From DZBG01 sp049241565 (GTDB taxonomy: Bacteria > Bdellovibrionota > Bacteriovoracia > Bacteriovoracales > Bacteriovoracaceae), in contig JBMLQL010000050.1 in NCBI GenBank assembly GCA_049241565.1, positions 62,001-126,000 on the forward strand: a stretch of 64,000 bases of DNA, in the 5' to 3' direction. The translations under genes were made by a program, and so were the position numbers. Under the pieces are notes generated by a model. The model had not been told where the DNA came from. It ran no database searches and saw nothing but the letters and a program-made list of their open reading frames with translations. Shown in pieces: positions 33,310 to 42,851 of this stretch; the first letter of the stretch is position 1; every line of letters starts with the position of its first letter.

Positions 33310-35541
33310 ATGGAAAAAAATAACGCAATCGAAGCTTTTGGGCCTGATCTGTACAGCCTCCTAGGAGATCTGTTTATGATTTTTGATAAATATCTAGCGC
33401 TCATAGATATTTCACCTACGATCCAAAAGATCCTTGGATTTAATCATCAAGAACTAATCAGTAAAAAAATAACGGATATCATACATCCATCTGACAAAGA
33501 CAATTTTTTAAAGACTATTAAGACGATTCATAAATCTACTCTTGCTGAAGAAATTATAAGATTCTTAAACATAGACGGGACATATAAATTTATTAGATTA
33601 AAGGCAGTGATTCATCCTTATAAACCTGATCGAATCATAGCAGTAGGACAGGATGTTAATGAAGAATATCTGAAGTTGTACCTGATGAAAGCAGGTGAAA
33701 CCCATGCTCGCATCGGAAGCTGGCAATATGATGTGAAGGCAAATCAAAGAAGATGGTCAAAGTCAGCCTATGATATTTTTGAAATCCCTCATCATATTGA
33801 GCTTACTGATGAGCTCGTTGAAAAAATTTACACTCCGCAAGGGTTGGTAAATCTTAAAAAAATTCTGCATGACACTTTGGCCAATGGTACAAATTGGGAT
33901 ATAGAGCAACTAATGTGTACATACAACGGTGAGCCAAAATGGATCAGGACGAGAGGGGGACCAGTTTTTGAAAATGGTGAAATTATTTTTTTAGATGGAA
34001 TTGTTCAAGATATTGATCAAAAAAAGAAAGAAGAAATCGTTCTTCAAAATGCACTCATTGAGCTTGATAAAGTCCAACAAGGAATTAATAACCATTTTTT
34101 TGTTTCAAAGATTTCACCTGAAGGTCTTTTTATTTCAGTGAATAAAAATTTTGAAATTCATACTGGCCACAAGATTGAAGAGATTAAAGGCAAACATGTT
34201 AGTATTATAAAGGCTGATTTTATACCAGTTACTATTTACGATGAAATACTAGAACAAATTTCTATGACCAAGAAATGGCGTGGAGAAATGTGCCATGTCA
34301 AAAAGAATGGTGAATATTATTGGGTAGATATGACAATTACCCCCATTTATAATTCTCTGGATAGAAAAGATATCAAAGAGCTGATTGTCATCAGTCATGA
34401 CATCACTCAAAAGAAATCGAGCGAAGCAAAACTAAATGTTCTTATTGAAAGACTCGAATATGTACTTAAAGGTATCGATGCAGGGATTTGGGATTGGGTT
34501 GATATTAATCAAAAATTTGTTTACTGGTCCCCAAAAACATATGAACTCTTTGGTTATGAAGTCGGAGAAATAAGTCCTACTCAAAAATTTGTAGAGCAAG
34601 AAATTCATCCAGATGATCTGCATCTTTTGCGCCAAATGTTCTATGATATTATCAAAAAGAAAATGACTCCTTATCGTGGTGAATTACGTCTTAGGACTAA
34701 AACTGGTGAGTATCGCTGGTTCCAAACTCATACTTTTCTAGTCACCGATGAGCTTAATAATCCCAAGCGCCTCATTGGTTCTCTAATTGATATTCATGAG
34801 ATGAAAAAGATTGAAGGTGAGCTGGCCGAAGAGACGAGAAAATCGGTTCAATCATCAAAATTAGCTTCTATTGGTGAAATCGCTGCGGGAGTGGCCCATG
34901 AGGTTAACAATCCCCTGACAATCATCTTTGGCTATATCCGCATGATTGAAGAGGAATTGAAGTCCAAAGAGTTGAATCGAGAAATTATTGTAGGGGCCGT
35001 TGACACCATAAAACAAGCGGCTTCACGTGCCGCTAAAATTGTAACCGGTCTGCGTGACTTTTCTCGAGATGGAGCGACTGATCCTTTTGAAGAGATTCGG
35101 GTGACGGAGGTTCTTGATATGGCCCTCACTCTTTGTCGTGAGAGATTTAAGAAGAATGGAGTTGAGCTTAAACTCGATCTTAGGACGCAAAAATTTATTC
35201 ATTGCCGACGAGTTGAGCTTTCACAAGTATTTCTTAATCTTATCATGAATGCCTTTGATGCTGTAAAAACTTTAGAGTCACCTTGGATTAAAGTAATGAC
35301 TCAAGATGTTCCAGACTATATTGAAATATCAGTAACTGATTCTGGTTTAGGGATACAGACTGGCGTTCAGGAAAAAATTTTTCAACCCTTTTTTACGACG
35401 AAAAGATTTGGAAGTGGAACAGGACTTGGTTTGAGTATCGCTAAAAGCATTATTGCGACTCACAGGGGTGATCTTTTCTACGACCCATCTTCAATCAATA
35501 CACGTTTTGTAGTTCGCATCCCAAAGGATTTTATCATATGA
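33310..35541 (+). CDS. Cytoplasmic PAS-domain histidine kinase
   Basis: The 743-aa sensor kinase has no membrane segment. Four PAS-like domains are visible (about 15-115, 130-235, 255-370, 385-500), two of them with PAC-like tails such as YRWFQTHTFLVTDE. A HisKA domain follows with the phospho-His in GVAHEVNNPLTIIFGYI. The HATPase domain has NLIMNAFDAV, DSGLGI and GTGLGLSIAKSII. The stop overlaps the next gene by 4 nt (ATGA at 35538-35541), so the kinase and receiver form a pair. The signal sensed is unknown, but should be internal. Confidence 0.93.
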   Translation: MEKNNAIEAFGPDLYSLLGDLFMIFDKYLALIDISPTIQKILGFNHQELISKKITDIIHPSDKDNFLKTIKTIHKSTLAEEIIRFLNIDGTYKFIRLKAVIHPYKPDRIIAVGQDVNEEYLKLYLMKAGETHARIGSWQYDVKANQRRWSKSAYDIFEIPHHIELTDELVEKIYTPQGLVNLKKILHDTLANGTNWDIEQLMCTYNGEPKWIRTRGGPVFENGEIIFLDGIVQDIDQKKKEEIVLQNALIELDKVQQGINNHFFVSKISPEGLFISVNKNFEIHTGHKIEEIKGKHVSIIKADFIPVTIYDEILEQISMTKKWRGEMCHVKKNGEYYWVDMTITPIYNSLDRKDIKELIVISHDITQKKSSEAKLNVLIERLEYVLKGIDAGIWDWVDINQKFVYWSPKTYELFGYEVGEISPTQKFVEQEIHPDDLHLLRQMFYDIIKKKMTPYRGELRLRTKTGEYRWFQTHTFLVTDELNNPKRLIGSLIDIHEMKKIEGELAEETRKSVQSSKLASIGEIAAGVAHEVNNPLTIIFGYIRMIEEELKSKELNREIIVGAVDTIKQAASRAAKIVTGLRDFSRDGATDPFEEIRVTEVLDMALTLCRERFKKNGVELKLDLRTQKFIHCRRVELSQVFLNLIMNAFDAVKTLESPWIKVMTQDVPDYIEISVTDSGLGIQTGVQEKIFQPFFTTKRFGSGTGLGLSIAKSIIATHRGDLFYDPSSINTRFVVRIPKDFII

Positions 35542-35888
35542 AAGTGGTACTGATTGATGACGAACTTGATATATGCGTGATAGTAAAATTCATGCTTGAA
35601 CGCGCAGGACATGAAGTCACATCCTTTACTTCTCCTGAGCTAGCACAAGATTATCTTTCAAAATCGAGCTTTGATGTTGTTATTAGCGATTTTCAAATGG
35701 CACCACTTACTGGTCTGGCCCTCTTTAGGTGGCTCAAAAAACTAGCCCCCGATTACAAACCTTTTATTCTTTTAACAGGTGAGCCCTTGATGGATCCTGA
35801 AGAGCTCAAACGAGAAGGAATTCATCAAGTTTTATTTAAGCCCCATGGCCTGGATGACATCGCTGAAGTCCTAAAACAATTAAATTAG
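35538..35888 (+). CDS. Single-domain response regulator
   Basis: This 116-aa receiver has no output domain. The acidic pocket is VLIDDELD, the phosphoacceptor Asp is in VVISDFQM, the switch Thr in ILLTGE and the Lys in LFKPHG, so it should be phosphorylated. It is translationally coupled to the histidine kinase. As a stand-alone receiver it may act on a protein target or in a phosphorelay. Confidence 0.92.
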   Translation: MKVVLIDDELDICVIVKFMLERAGHEVTSFTSPELAQDYLSKSSFDVVISDFQMAPLTGLALFRWLKKLAPDYKPFILLTGEPLMDPEELKREGIHQVLFKPHGLDDIAEVLKQLN

Positions 35889-35921
35889 ACAAACACTACG
35901 CATCAGTGATTAAATTCCTGA

Positions 35922-36428
35922 ATGAAATGGTTTTTATCACTCCTCGCCATTCCAATGATTGTTATTGGAGCTTATTTTTTTAGGCCAGAATCAGTTTCTT
36001 ACACACAGAAATTTCCCATTAAACTAGGTATGTCTATCGCTTCTGTTTCCCAATCAATCGGACTACCTACGGCCGAAGACAAACAAAAATGGATCTATGT
36101 TTTTGAAGATCAGTCAGAGCTAGTTTTGAGTTTCCGAGATAACGTCCTTTGGAGCGCGACGCTTACCTACCATGATCCCAAAGAAATTCAGGATCCTGAT
36201 TTTAAAGAACTCACACTTGTTCAGGTAGGCATTGACTCTTCAGATTCAGCTAAGCCGGCGTATTTTTATGCAGGTGAGCCGGGTGAAGGTAAAATCTGGA
36301 AAGTTAATGCTCAAGGAAAGATTGAAAGTCTGACTTGGGTTCCACCTTTTGGACAAGGCCAGCACACTCCTAAGAATATCCAAGCGTTGTACCGCGACTT
36401 TCGTGGTCAATATTTAATGAATATGTGA
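35922..36428 (+). CDS. Membrane-anchored protein of unknown function
   Basis: The 168-aa protein has an N-terminal hydrophobic segment (WFLSLLAIPMIVIGAYFF), probably a signal anchor. The exported rest is small and beta-rich, with repeated short strands (WIYVFEDQSELVLSFRDN). No family is recognised and no ribosome site is clear before the ATG. It lies between the receiver gene and nifU on the same strand, so it may share a transcript. Confidence 0.6.
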   Translation: MKWFLSLLAIPMIVIGAYFFRPESVSYTQKFPIKLGMSIASVSQSIGLPTAEDKQKWIYVFEDQSELVLSFRDNVLWSATLTYHDPKEIQDPDFKELTLVQVGIDSSDSAKPAYFYAGEPGEGKIWKVNAQGKIESLTWVPPFGQGQHTPKNIQALYRDFRGQYLMNM

Positions 36429-36440
36429 TAAACTCTTTCT

Positions 36441-36695
36441 ATGATTGCTCAACTAGAAAAACTTTTTGATACTCAAGTTCGTCCCGCACTCGCTCAACAT
36501 GGCGGAAACGTCGAGATTGTTGATGTGGATAATAATATTCTTTTTATTAAAATGATGGGTGGCTGTCACGGTTGCTCGAGTTCAAAAATCACCGTTAAAG
36601 GTGGAATTGACCAACTTGTTAAGCAAAACTTTCCTGAGATTGTAGATATCGTCGATGTCACAGATCACGAAACGGGAACTAACCCTTATATGTAA
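36441..36695 (+). CDS. NifU C-terminal-domain Fe-S protein
   Basis: This 84-aa protein is the NifU/Nfu C-terminal domain. It has FDTQVRPALAQHGGNVEIVDV at the start and the cluster-binding GGCHGCSSSKITVKGGID with CxxC. It is likely a small Fe-S carrier or scaffold. The end overlaps the convergent amidase gene by 17 nt. Confidence 0.9.
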   Translation: MIAQLEKLFDTQVRPALAQHGGNVEIVDVDNNILFIKMMGGCHGCSSSKITVKGGIDQLVKQNFPEIVDIVDVTDHETGTNPYM

Positions 36696-37488
36696 GTGGA
36701 TCACGAAGGACATCTAGTCTTTCGCGAACATGCTTCAGCCTATCTTTTGAAAGTTCTGCATAGATAATCTTCTCACCCTCACCAGCATCGGCCAAAACTT
36801 CTCCCCATGGATCCACAATAAGTGAGTGACCAAAGGTTTTCATCTTTTCGTTATGAACACCCCATTGTCCACAGGCGACAACATAGCTTTGATTTTCAAT
36901 GGCACGAGCTCTCACCAGTGTGTGCCAATGGGCCCTTCCTGTTGGAACAGTAAAGGCAGATGAAATCGTTAGGAGTTCACAGCCATGAGATGAGTAGTAG
37001 CGAAAAAGTTCGGGAAAGCGAAGATCGAAACAAATACTAACTCCCATTTTAAAATCTTCAACCTGAATCATTTTTGGATCATGACCGGCCGTATAGACTC
37101 GGGCCTCATCAATGATTTGATTGCTTGGGTGCTTAGAAAGATCACAAGAAAAAAGATTCATCTTATCGTAGCGGCCAATTTCTTTTCCTGATGGATCGAA
37201 ATTAAAACTACGATTCATCACTTTGCCATCAACTAAAGCAGCAGCTGATCCACCTAGAAGGTAGACTCGAAAATCAGTGGCAAGCTTTTGAATATTTTTA
37301 TAATGCTCGTTATTGTCTTCAACGAGATAGGGTGTAGGTTTAGTGCCATCAGAAATAGAGTAAAAAACTTCAGGAAGAAAAACGGCTTCTACACCTTGAG
37401 ACTTCGCCTCTTTAATCATCTCACGAATAGTCTTGAGATTGTGCTGAGGGTCTAGAACAGATTGAATTTGAATAGCGGCTATTTTCAT
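36679..37488 (-). CDS. Nitrilase-superfamily amidohydrolase
   Basis: This roughly 269-aa carbon-nitrogen hydrolase has the Glu-Lys-Cys triad in FLPEVFYS, YDKMNLFSCDL and GVSICFDLRFPEL. This pattern is close to the Nit1/Nit2-type amidases that repair deaminated or oxidised glutathione and omega-amides. The exact substrate cannot be read off. The start is set at ATG 37488; an in-frame GTG lies at 37497. The divergent neighbour starts 30 bp away. Confidence 0.88.
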   Translation of the reverse strand: MKIAAIQIQSVLDPQHNLKTIREMIKEAKSQGVEAVFLPEVFYSISDGTKPTPYLVEDNNEHYKNIQKLATDFRVYLLGGSAAALVDGKVMNRSFNFDPSGKEIGRYDKMNLFSCDLSKHPSNQIIDEARVYTAGHDPKMIQVEDFKMGVSICFDLRFPELFRYYSSHGCELLTISSAFTVPTGRAHWHTLVRARAIENQSYVVACGQWGVHNEKMKTFGHSLIVDPWGEVLADAGEGEKIIYAELSKDRLKHVRERLDVLRDPLTYKG

Positions 37489-37518
37489 AGGGCCCACTTT
37501 AATCTAAGATGGGCGTCT

Positions 37519-38520
37519 ATGGCCAAAAAAATTCTCATTAACATTGCAAAATTTGCGGTTTCTGGTGCCCTTATCTTCTGGCTAATCAGCTCTGGGAAAC
37601 TAGATTTCAAGCTGTTACTTGCTCTCAAGGATCATCCTTCGGCCGTGGCCAGCGCCCTCTTCTTTGCTGGCCTTAATATCGTGATTGTTTCTTGGAGATG
37701 GAGACTGATTCTAACGGCACGAACAGGCCAGTATCTACCCCTAAGAGGCATTATTAATATCACTTGGATTGGGCAATTTTTTAGCAGTGTTCTACCTGGG
37801 AGTGTGAGTGGTGACTTAATCAAAATCATCTATATCCGCCACTATGATAAAAACTTATCTAAGAAATTTCTTTTTGCTTCTATCTTCATTGATCGCTTGA
37901 TGGGTCTGGCTGGTCTTATTCTTTTAGTCGGTATCAGCTCTATTATTTTTGGAACTTCAATGGATAATTCTATTGAGGGTTTCAATCAACTCATCAAAAT
38001 GAATTTTATTCTCGTAGGTGTCGTCCTTGGTGCCATGGTGATCTTCTTTCTGGGCCACAGACCTGTTGAGCGCTTTCTCACTATTCTTAAAAATAGAATT
38101 GGTCTGGGTAAGGTTTTCGATAAAATTATTAATCTCTGGAGTGACCTTGGAGATATCAGACCTAAAATGCTTAAGGCCGTCTGTATTTCTTTGATTGTTC
38201 AATTTATCGGAGTTTTAGTTTTCTGGTCACTCATCTCTCCATTCGTAGGAGAGCAACTTGATTTTATTCACGCTCTTTGTTTTATCCCGATTGGGCTTAT
38301 GACTCTTGCTCTTCCAGTTGCTCCTGGAGGTCTAGGTGTTGGACATGCTATTTTTCAAAAATTATTTGAAATGATTGGACTCACTAATGGAGCTTCTTTG
38401 TTTAATCTGTATTTTGTCTTAACTCTTGTGGTGAATATTTTTGGAATTATTCCCTACTTATTTGGAACAACTAAAAAATCACTAACTGAAGATAAAGATC
38501 TTACTCGGGTCGATGTGTGA
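37519..38520 (+). CDS. Flippase-like (LPG synthase TM) membrane protein
   Basis: The 333-aa integral membrane protein has about eight spans. It resembles the UPF0104/AglD2 flippase-like domain: SWRWRLILTARTG, IGQFFSSVLPGSVSGDLIK and ASIFIDRLMGLAGLILL. The LPG synthase enzymatic domain is absent, so a lipid or lipid-linked substrate flip role is possible. The start is set at 37519, because the upstream ATG at 37462 lies inside the divergent amidase. The 3' end overlaps the next convergent gene by 39 nt. Confidence 0.82.
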   Translation: MAKKILINIAKFAVSGALIFWLISSGKLDFKLLLALKDHPSAVASALFFAGLNIVIVSWRWRLILTARTGQYLPLRGIINITWIGQFFSSVLPGSVSGDLIKIIYIRHYDKNLSKKFLFASIFIDRLMGLAGLILLVGISSIIFGTSMDNSIEGFNQLIKMNFILVGVVLGAMVIFFLGHRPVERFLTILKNRIGLGKVFDKIINLWSDLGDIRPKMLKAVCISLIVQFIGVLVFWSLISPFVGEQLDFIHALCFIPIGLMTLALPVAPGGLGVGHAIFQKLFEMIGLTNGASLFNLYFVLTLVVNIFGIIPYLFGTTKKSLTEDKDLTRVDV

Positions 38521-39105
38521 GTAATGAGTTGATTTTGTTTTATAATTTTCAAGAGTAAGAAGAAATTTTAACTCTTCATCAAAACTATTCATCTTGCGAA
38601 CACGTTTAGATTCTTTTTTGAGAATACTCTTCACCGAAGACGGTAGTGTACAGACTCCACGAAGAAGATAGTACTCACCCTTAAACTTCACGACTCTTCC
38701 AGTAAACAAATCTCCAACCATAAGACCGATATTGGGATGATTTTTGACGAGAACGATCTTCTCATCATGAAGAATATCTTTGAGAACAATCTGCTTACGG
38801 AAACTAATTTTTGAAAACTCAAAGAGTGAGTGATTCACATTCAAAAGAGACTGAGACAGCTCCTCTTCAATTTGATTATTACGGATGTAATCTTCAACTA
38901 CTTTTGATCCATCTGGATGACGATACTGAAACATATACCAATCATTAAAACAGTTCATACGAGATTCAAACTCGTCCTTATCCTCATCAAACTTACCAGT
39001 GATGGCAAAATATTTTTCCTTAGCCTCTTTGAGATTATCAAAGAAACTACCCTGAGTGTAGGTTGAGAGTATTTTATCAAGATGTTCGTGAACTATATCT
39101 AACAT
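38482..39105 (-). CDS. Conserved-looking hypothetical protein downstream of lepA
   Basis: The roughly 207-aa soluble protein has charged helices and short aromatic stretches (NCFNDWYMFQYRHPDGS) and a basic C-terminal part. No family recognised. The start is set at ATG 39105, since earlier starts lie inside lepA. It lies 11 nt after lepA on the same strand and its last 39 nt overlap the flippase-like gene, an unusually long convergent overlap. Translation support is from frame length and codon pattern only. Confidence 0.65.
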   Translation of the reverse strand: MLDIVHEHLDKILSTYTQGSFFDNLKEAKEKYFAITGKFDEDKDEFESRMNCFNDWYMFQYRHPDGSKVVEDYIRNNQIEEELSQSLLNVNHSLFEFSKISFRKQIVLKDILHDEKIVLVKNHPNIGLMVGDLFTGRVVKFKGEYYLLRGVCTLPSSVKSILKKESKRVRKMNSFDEELKFLLTLENYKTKSTHYSHIDPSKIFIFS

Positions 39106-39115
39106 ACGGAATATT

Positions 39116-40918
39116 CTACTCTTCAACCTTGAGAACTGCCAAGAAGGCATCTTGAGGAATTTCAACATTCCCGACCATTTTCATACGCTTTTTCCCTTCT
39201 TTCTGCTTCTCTAAAAGCTTACGCTTACGGGAAACATCCCCACCGTAACATTTAGCAAGAACGTTTTTACGAAGGGCCTTAACTGTTTCACGGGCAATAA
39301 CTTTTGCCCCGATAGCGGCCTGGATAGCGATATCAAACTGCTGACGATCAATAACTTTCATCAGCCTGTGGGTAAGATCTTTACCTTTTTGATGTGAAGT
39401 ACTTCTGTGGGTGATGACGGAAAGAGCATCCACTTTGTCTCCATTCAGTAGAACATCAAGCTTCACCATGTCTGACTCCATATACTCATGGAGTTCATAG
39501 TCCATTGAGGCATACCCTTTAGAGAGTGATTTTAACTGGTCGTAAAAATCAAACATCATCTCCGAAAGTGGAAGGATATAAATTAACTGAACACGATCTT
39601 CAGTAATATAATTGATCGCCTGCTGGAGGCCACGGCGCTCTTCACAAAGCTTAATAATACGACCGACATAATCATTTGGAAGATGGATTGAGAGCTTTAC
39701 CGTCGGCTCCTTAATCATATCAATCTGCCCCGGATCAGGCATTTTAGATGGATTATCGATCATATAAGACTCACCCTTATTAGTGTGAATCTCATAATTA
39801 CAAGACGGCGCTGTTGAAATAAGGGCAAGATCGAACTCGCGCTCAAGACGCTCTTGGATAATATCCATATGAAGAAGTCCTAAAAATCCACAACGGAAAC
39901 CAAATCCAAGGGCCTGAGAAACTTCTGGCTCGTAAGTAAACGATGAATCGTTAAGAGCAAGTTTTTCGAGAGCTTCTTTGAGAAGCTCATATTCTTCTGA
40001 AACAACGGGGAAAATCCCACAGAAAACCATAGGCTTGATTTCTTTATAACCACGTAGCGATGGAGTTGAATCTTTTTTAGAACTATGAACAATAGTATCA
40101 CCAATTTTTACATCTCGAACCGTTTTAATCCCACAAATAAACATTCCTACTTCGCCAGCGGCCAGGGTGTCGACCTCGAGATAGAAAGGGCAGTTCACCG
40201 CAAGCTTAATTACTTCGTGATCCATTCCTGAGAATTTGAAATTAATCTTATCCTTTACAGAAATTTTTCCTTCCATAATTCTGGCAAGAACTACTACCCC
40301 TCTATAGGGGTCAAACCAAGAATCAAAAATGAGGGCCTGAAGTGGGTTCTCAGCTTTACCTGTTGGAGGTGGAATTTTTTTCACAATTTCTTCTAGAAGA
40401 ATATCAACACCAATTCCAGACTTACCTGAAACAAGAGGAGCTTCTGAGGCATCAAGGCCAATCACATCTTCGATTTCTTTTTTTACTTTTTCAGGATCGG
40501 CATGAGGAAGATCAATTTTATTAATAACAGGGAGAATCTCAAGATTGTTTTCGAGGGCCATATAAACATTGGCCAGAGTTTGAGCTTCAATTCCTTGTGA
40601 AGCATCAACGATAAGAAGAGCTCCTTCACAAGAAGCTAGGGAACGAGAAACTTCGTAAGTGAAATCCACATGTCCCGGAGTATCGATCAGATTGAAATAA
40701 TATTCTTTACCGTCTTTGGCCTTGTATTGGAGACGAACTGTCTGGGCCTTAATTGTAATCCCACGTTCTTTTTCAAGATCCATATTATCAAGAAGACGAT
40801 CCGTCTTCTCACGATTAGTGATCGCCTTACATTCTTCAATCAAACGATCGGCAAGAGTCGATTTACCGTGATCGATATGAGCAATAATAGAAAAGTTGCG
40901 GATTTGATTGATATCCAT
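39116..40918 (-). CDS. lepA: Elongation factor 4 (LepA)
   Basis: LepA is a ribosome-bound GTPase, described as back-translocase or initiation factor. The 600-aa protein has AHIDHGKST (G1), DTPGHVDF (G3) and VINKIDL (G4), the EF-G-like domains, and the LepA-specific C-terminal domain with AKCYGGDVSRKRKLLEKQKEGKKRM. It is full length and unremarkable. Confidence 0.97.
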   Translation of the reverse strand: MDINQIRNFSIIAHIDHGKSTLADRLIEECKAITNREKTDRLLDNMDLEKERGITIKAQTVRLQYKAKDGKEYYFNLIDTPGHVDFTYEVSRSLASCEGALLIVDASQGIEAQTLANVYMALENNLEILPVINKIDLPHADPEKVKKEIEDVIGLDASEAPLVSGKSGIGVDILLEEIVKKIPPPTGKAENPLQALIFDSWFDPYRGVVVLARIMEGKISVKDKINFKFSGMDHEVIKLAVNCPFYLEVDTLAAGEVGMFICGIKTVRDVKIGDTIVHSSKKDSTPSLRGYKEIKPMVFCGIFPVVSEEYELLKEALEKLALNDSSFTYEPEVSQALGFGFRCGFLGLLHMDIIQERLEREFDLALISTAPSCNYEIHTNKGESYMIDNPSKMPDPGQIDMIKEPTVKLSIHLPNDYVGRIIKLCEERRGLQQAINYITEDRVQLIYILPLSEMMFDFYDQLKSLSKGYASMDYELHEYMESDMVKLDVLLNGDKVDALSVITHRSTSHQKGKDLTHRLMKVIDRQQFDIAIQAAIGAKVIARETVKALRKNVLAKCYGGDVSRKRKLLEKQKEGKKRMKMVGNVEIPQDAFLAVLKVEE

Positions 40919-40969
40919 AGTGCCATTGACCCCTTGTCTTTAGGGGTCAATCCTACACTATTCTATGCG

Positions 40970-42139
40970 TTAAACAAAGACCTCTTTAGAGATAATCATC
41001 ATGTAGTAATCCAGGTTTGATTCCTTAGCGCGGATAGGAATAACATTGGCGTAACCATTAAATGGTTCCTCAGAATCTTCAAATTCATACTCATTTGTTT
41101 CGGAATTCAGGATCTTTTTACGACGAGGAACAATAATATCAGCATTTTCTATCTTTGAGCGGCGCTTAATCGCCGTTTCAAAGGTATCAATAATCGAATC
41201 AGGAATAAGGGTTTCGTTAACGTTTTTGTTCATAACATCGTCTGACTGCATCTCAAGAAGTGAATACATCGTATTATTCATATAGATAATTTCACTCTTC
41301 GCGTTAGAAATAATAATATTCTTCTTCACCATATTGGCCAAAGTATCAAACTTACGATGCTCCACCGAAATTCGGTCTTGGCGGAGTTGTTCGAATTTCT
41401 TCATACTCGTAATCATCTTATTAAGCTCGCGAGCAAGCTCACCGATCTCGTCCTCTTGATTGTAATAAATTGAAACATCAAAATTACAATCTTGAAGCTC
41501 TCGAACAGCATCGTTAATTTTCTTAAACGGCATAGCGATTTTTCCGGGAATAATTAGTGAGAGAAGAATGGTTCCAAGGAAAGTAATAATCAAAGTTATC
41601 AACATATTTCGGCGAGTCTCTCCTATAATCGATCTCACCTGCTTGTCTCTTTGCTCATTTTGAAAATACTGAATATCTTGAAATTCAGAAAAGGCTTCTA
41701 AGATCTTATCTGTCAGCTCATTCACTGTCGAAAGTCCGGCATTATCACGATAAAAAAGTGACGATTTTCCTACAATAGTTTTCAGTGAATCAACATATCC
41801 CTGCATTTTAGAAATAATCTTTTTGGCCTCTACTTCTGTATAGAAACTATCAAGACGCTGAAGCTGAGATTGAAATCCTTCACACAAAGTCTCAAGGCGC
41901 TGAAGATCTTCAGTTGATGGACTTGTTGTAAGAATCTTTTTCTGCATTTTCAAGATAGAAACTGCAGATATCCTTACTTCATCAGTGAGGAGAGAAATTT
42001 TATTGGAATTCGTCGTAATCGCCGAAATCTTTGTGTTCAAAGAATCGAGGAAGAAAAAAACTGTAAATCCCATAACAAGAATAACAACATTCGCGATGAG
42101 AAAACTTGCTGCAATTCTTTTCTTTAATGATAAATGCAT
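40970..42139 (-). CDS. HAMP-PAS membrane sensor without output domain
   Basis: The 389-aa protein has a membrane segment (about 10-31), a helical extracytoplasmic sensor region (about 32-180), a second span (about 182-203), a HAMP domain (with YNQEDEIGELARELNKMI) and a PAS-like domain (about 270-385). It ends there: no kinase, methyl-accepting, GGDEF or DNA-binding domain. It sits 1 nt after trkA, so is likely cotranscribed with the K+ uptake genes. It may sense a membrane or cytoplasmic signal and act on TrkA/TrkH, which is inference. Confidence 0.8.
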   Translation of the reverse strand: MHLSLKKRIAASFLIANVVILVMGFTVFFFLDSLNTKISAITTNSNKISLLTDEVRISAVSILKMQKKILTTSPSTEDLQRLETLCEGFQSQLQRLDSFYTEVEAKKIISKMQGYVDSLKTIVGKSSLFYRDNAGLSTVNELTDKILEAFSEFQDIQYFQNEQRDKQVRSIIGETRRNMLITLIITFLGTILLSLIIPGKIAMPFKKINDAVRELQDCNFDVSIYYNQEDEIGELARELNKMITSMKKFEQLRQDRISVEHRKFDTLANMVKKNIIISNAKSEIIYMNNTMYSLLEMQSDDVMNKNVNETLIPDSIIDTFETAIKRRSKIENADIIVPRRKKILNSETNEYEFEDSEEPFNGYANVIPIRAKESNLDYYMMIISKEVFV

Positions 42140-42140
42140 A

Positions 42141-42836
42141 TTAACCTTCTTCTAGCTCTTGGAATAGTTTATCGAAGTTTTTCTCACTACCTACGAGAAC
42201 CACAATATCATCCGCCTCAATAATATCCATCGGTAACGGAGAATCATTAATGACGACACGGTAAGCGGCTTTACCTTCTTCTGTAATATAAGGAACACGT
42301 TTCTGGAGAGCAACAATATTGAGAGAATAATTCTGACGAATCTGAGATTCGACAAGAGTTTTACCTTCAAATCTTTTGCCTAACTTTAACTCAACAATAG
42401 AGTATCCTGCAGCGAAATTATAGCGTTGAAGGACATGAGGAGCGGCGATTTTAGAAGCCACGATTTCTCCCATTTCTTCTTCCACTTTAATAATTTCTGA
42501 AGCTCCAATCTCACGAAGAACGTGCTCATGAAGAGCACTCGTCGCACGAGCAATCACTCGCCCTACTCCCAGCTTTCTTAATTGGGCCACGGCCATAATA
42601 CTCATCTCAATATTATCTCCAATGGCAATCACAGCAGTATCAACATCGGAAATATTGATCGCACGTAGTGGGCGCTCTTGAGTCACATCAATACAAACAG
42701 CGTGACTGACTTTATCTTTAATTTTGTCCACGAGCTCGGGATTTGAATCAATCGCTAGAACCTCCGCTCCTTTTTCATAGAGCCGCATTGCTGTTTTAGC
42801 ACCAAACGTTCCGAGACCAATCACTGCAATAATCAT
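42141..42836 (-). CDS. trkA: K+ uptake regulator TrkA/KtrA
   Basis: The 231-aa protein has an RCK N-domain with the nucleotide-binding IGLGTFGAKTAMRLYEKGAEV, and an RCK C-domain near residue 145-225. This is the KtrA/KtrC size class, whose octameric ring gates the partner channel. It lies 15 nt after trkH and 1 nt before the HAMP-PAS gene. Confidence 0.93.
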   Translation of the reverse strand: MIIAVIGLGTFGAKTAMRLYEKGAEVLAIDSNPELVDKIKDKVSHAVCIDVTQERPLRAINISDVDTAVIAIGDNIEMSIMAVAQLRKLGVGRVIARATSALHEHVLREIGASEIIKVEEEMGEIVASKIAAPHVLQRYNFAAGYSIVELKLGKRFEGKTLVESQIRQNYSLNIVALQKRVPYITEEGKAAYRVVINDSPLPMDIIEADDIVVLVGSEKNFDKLFQELEEG

Positions 42837-42851
42837 AAAGAAAACCTCATT

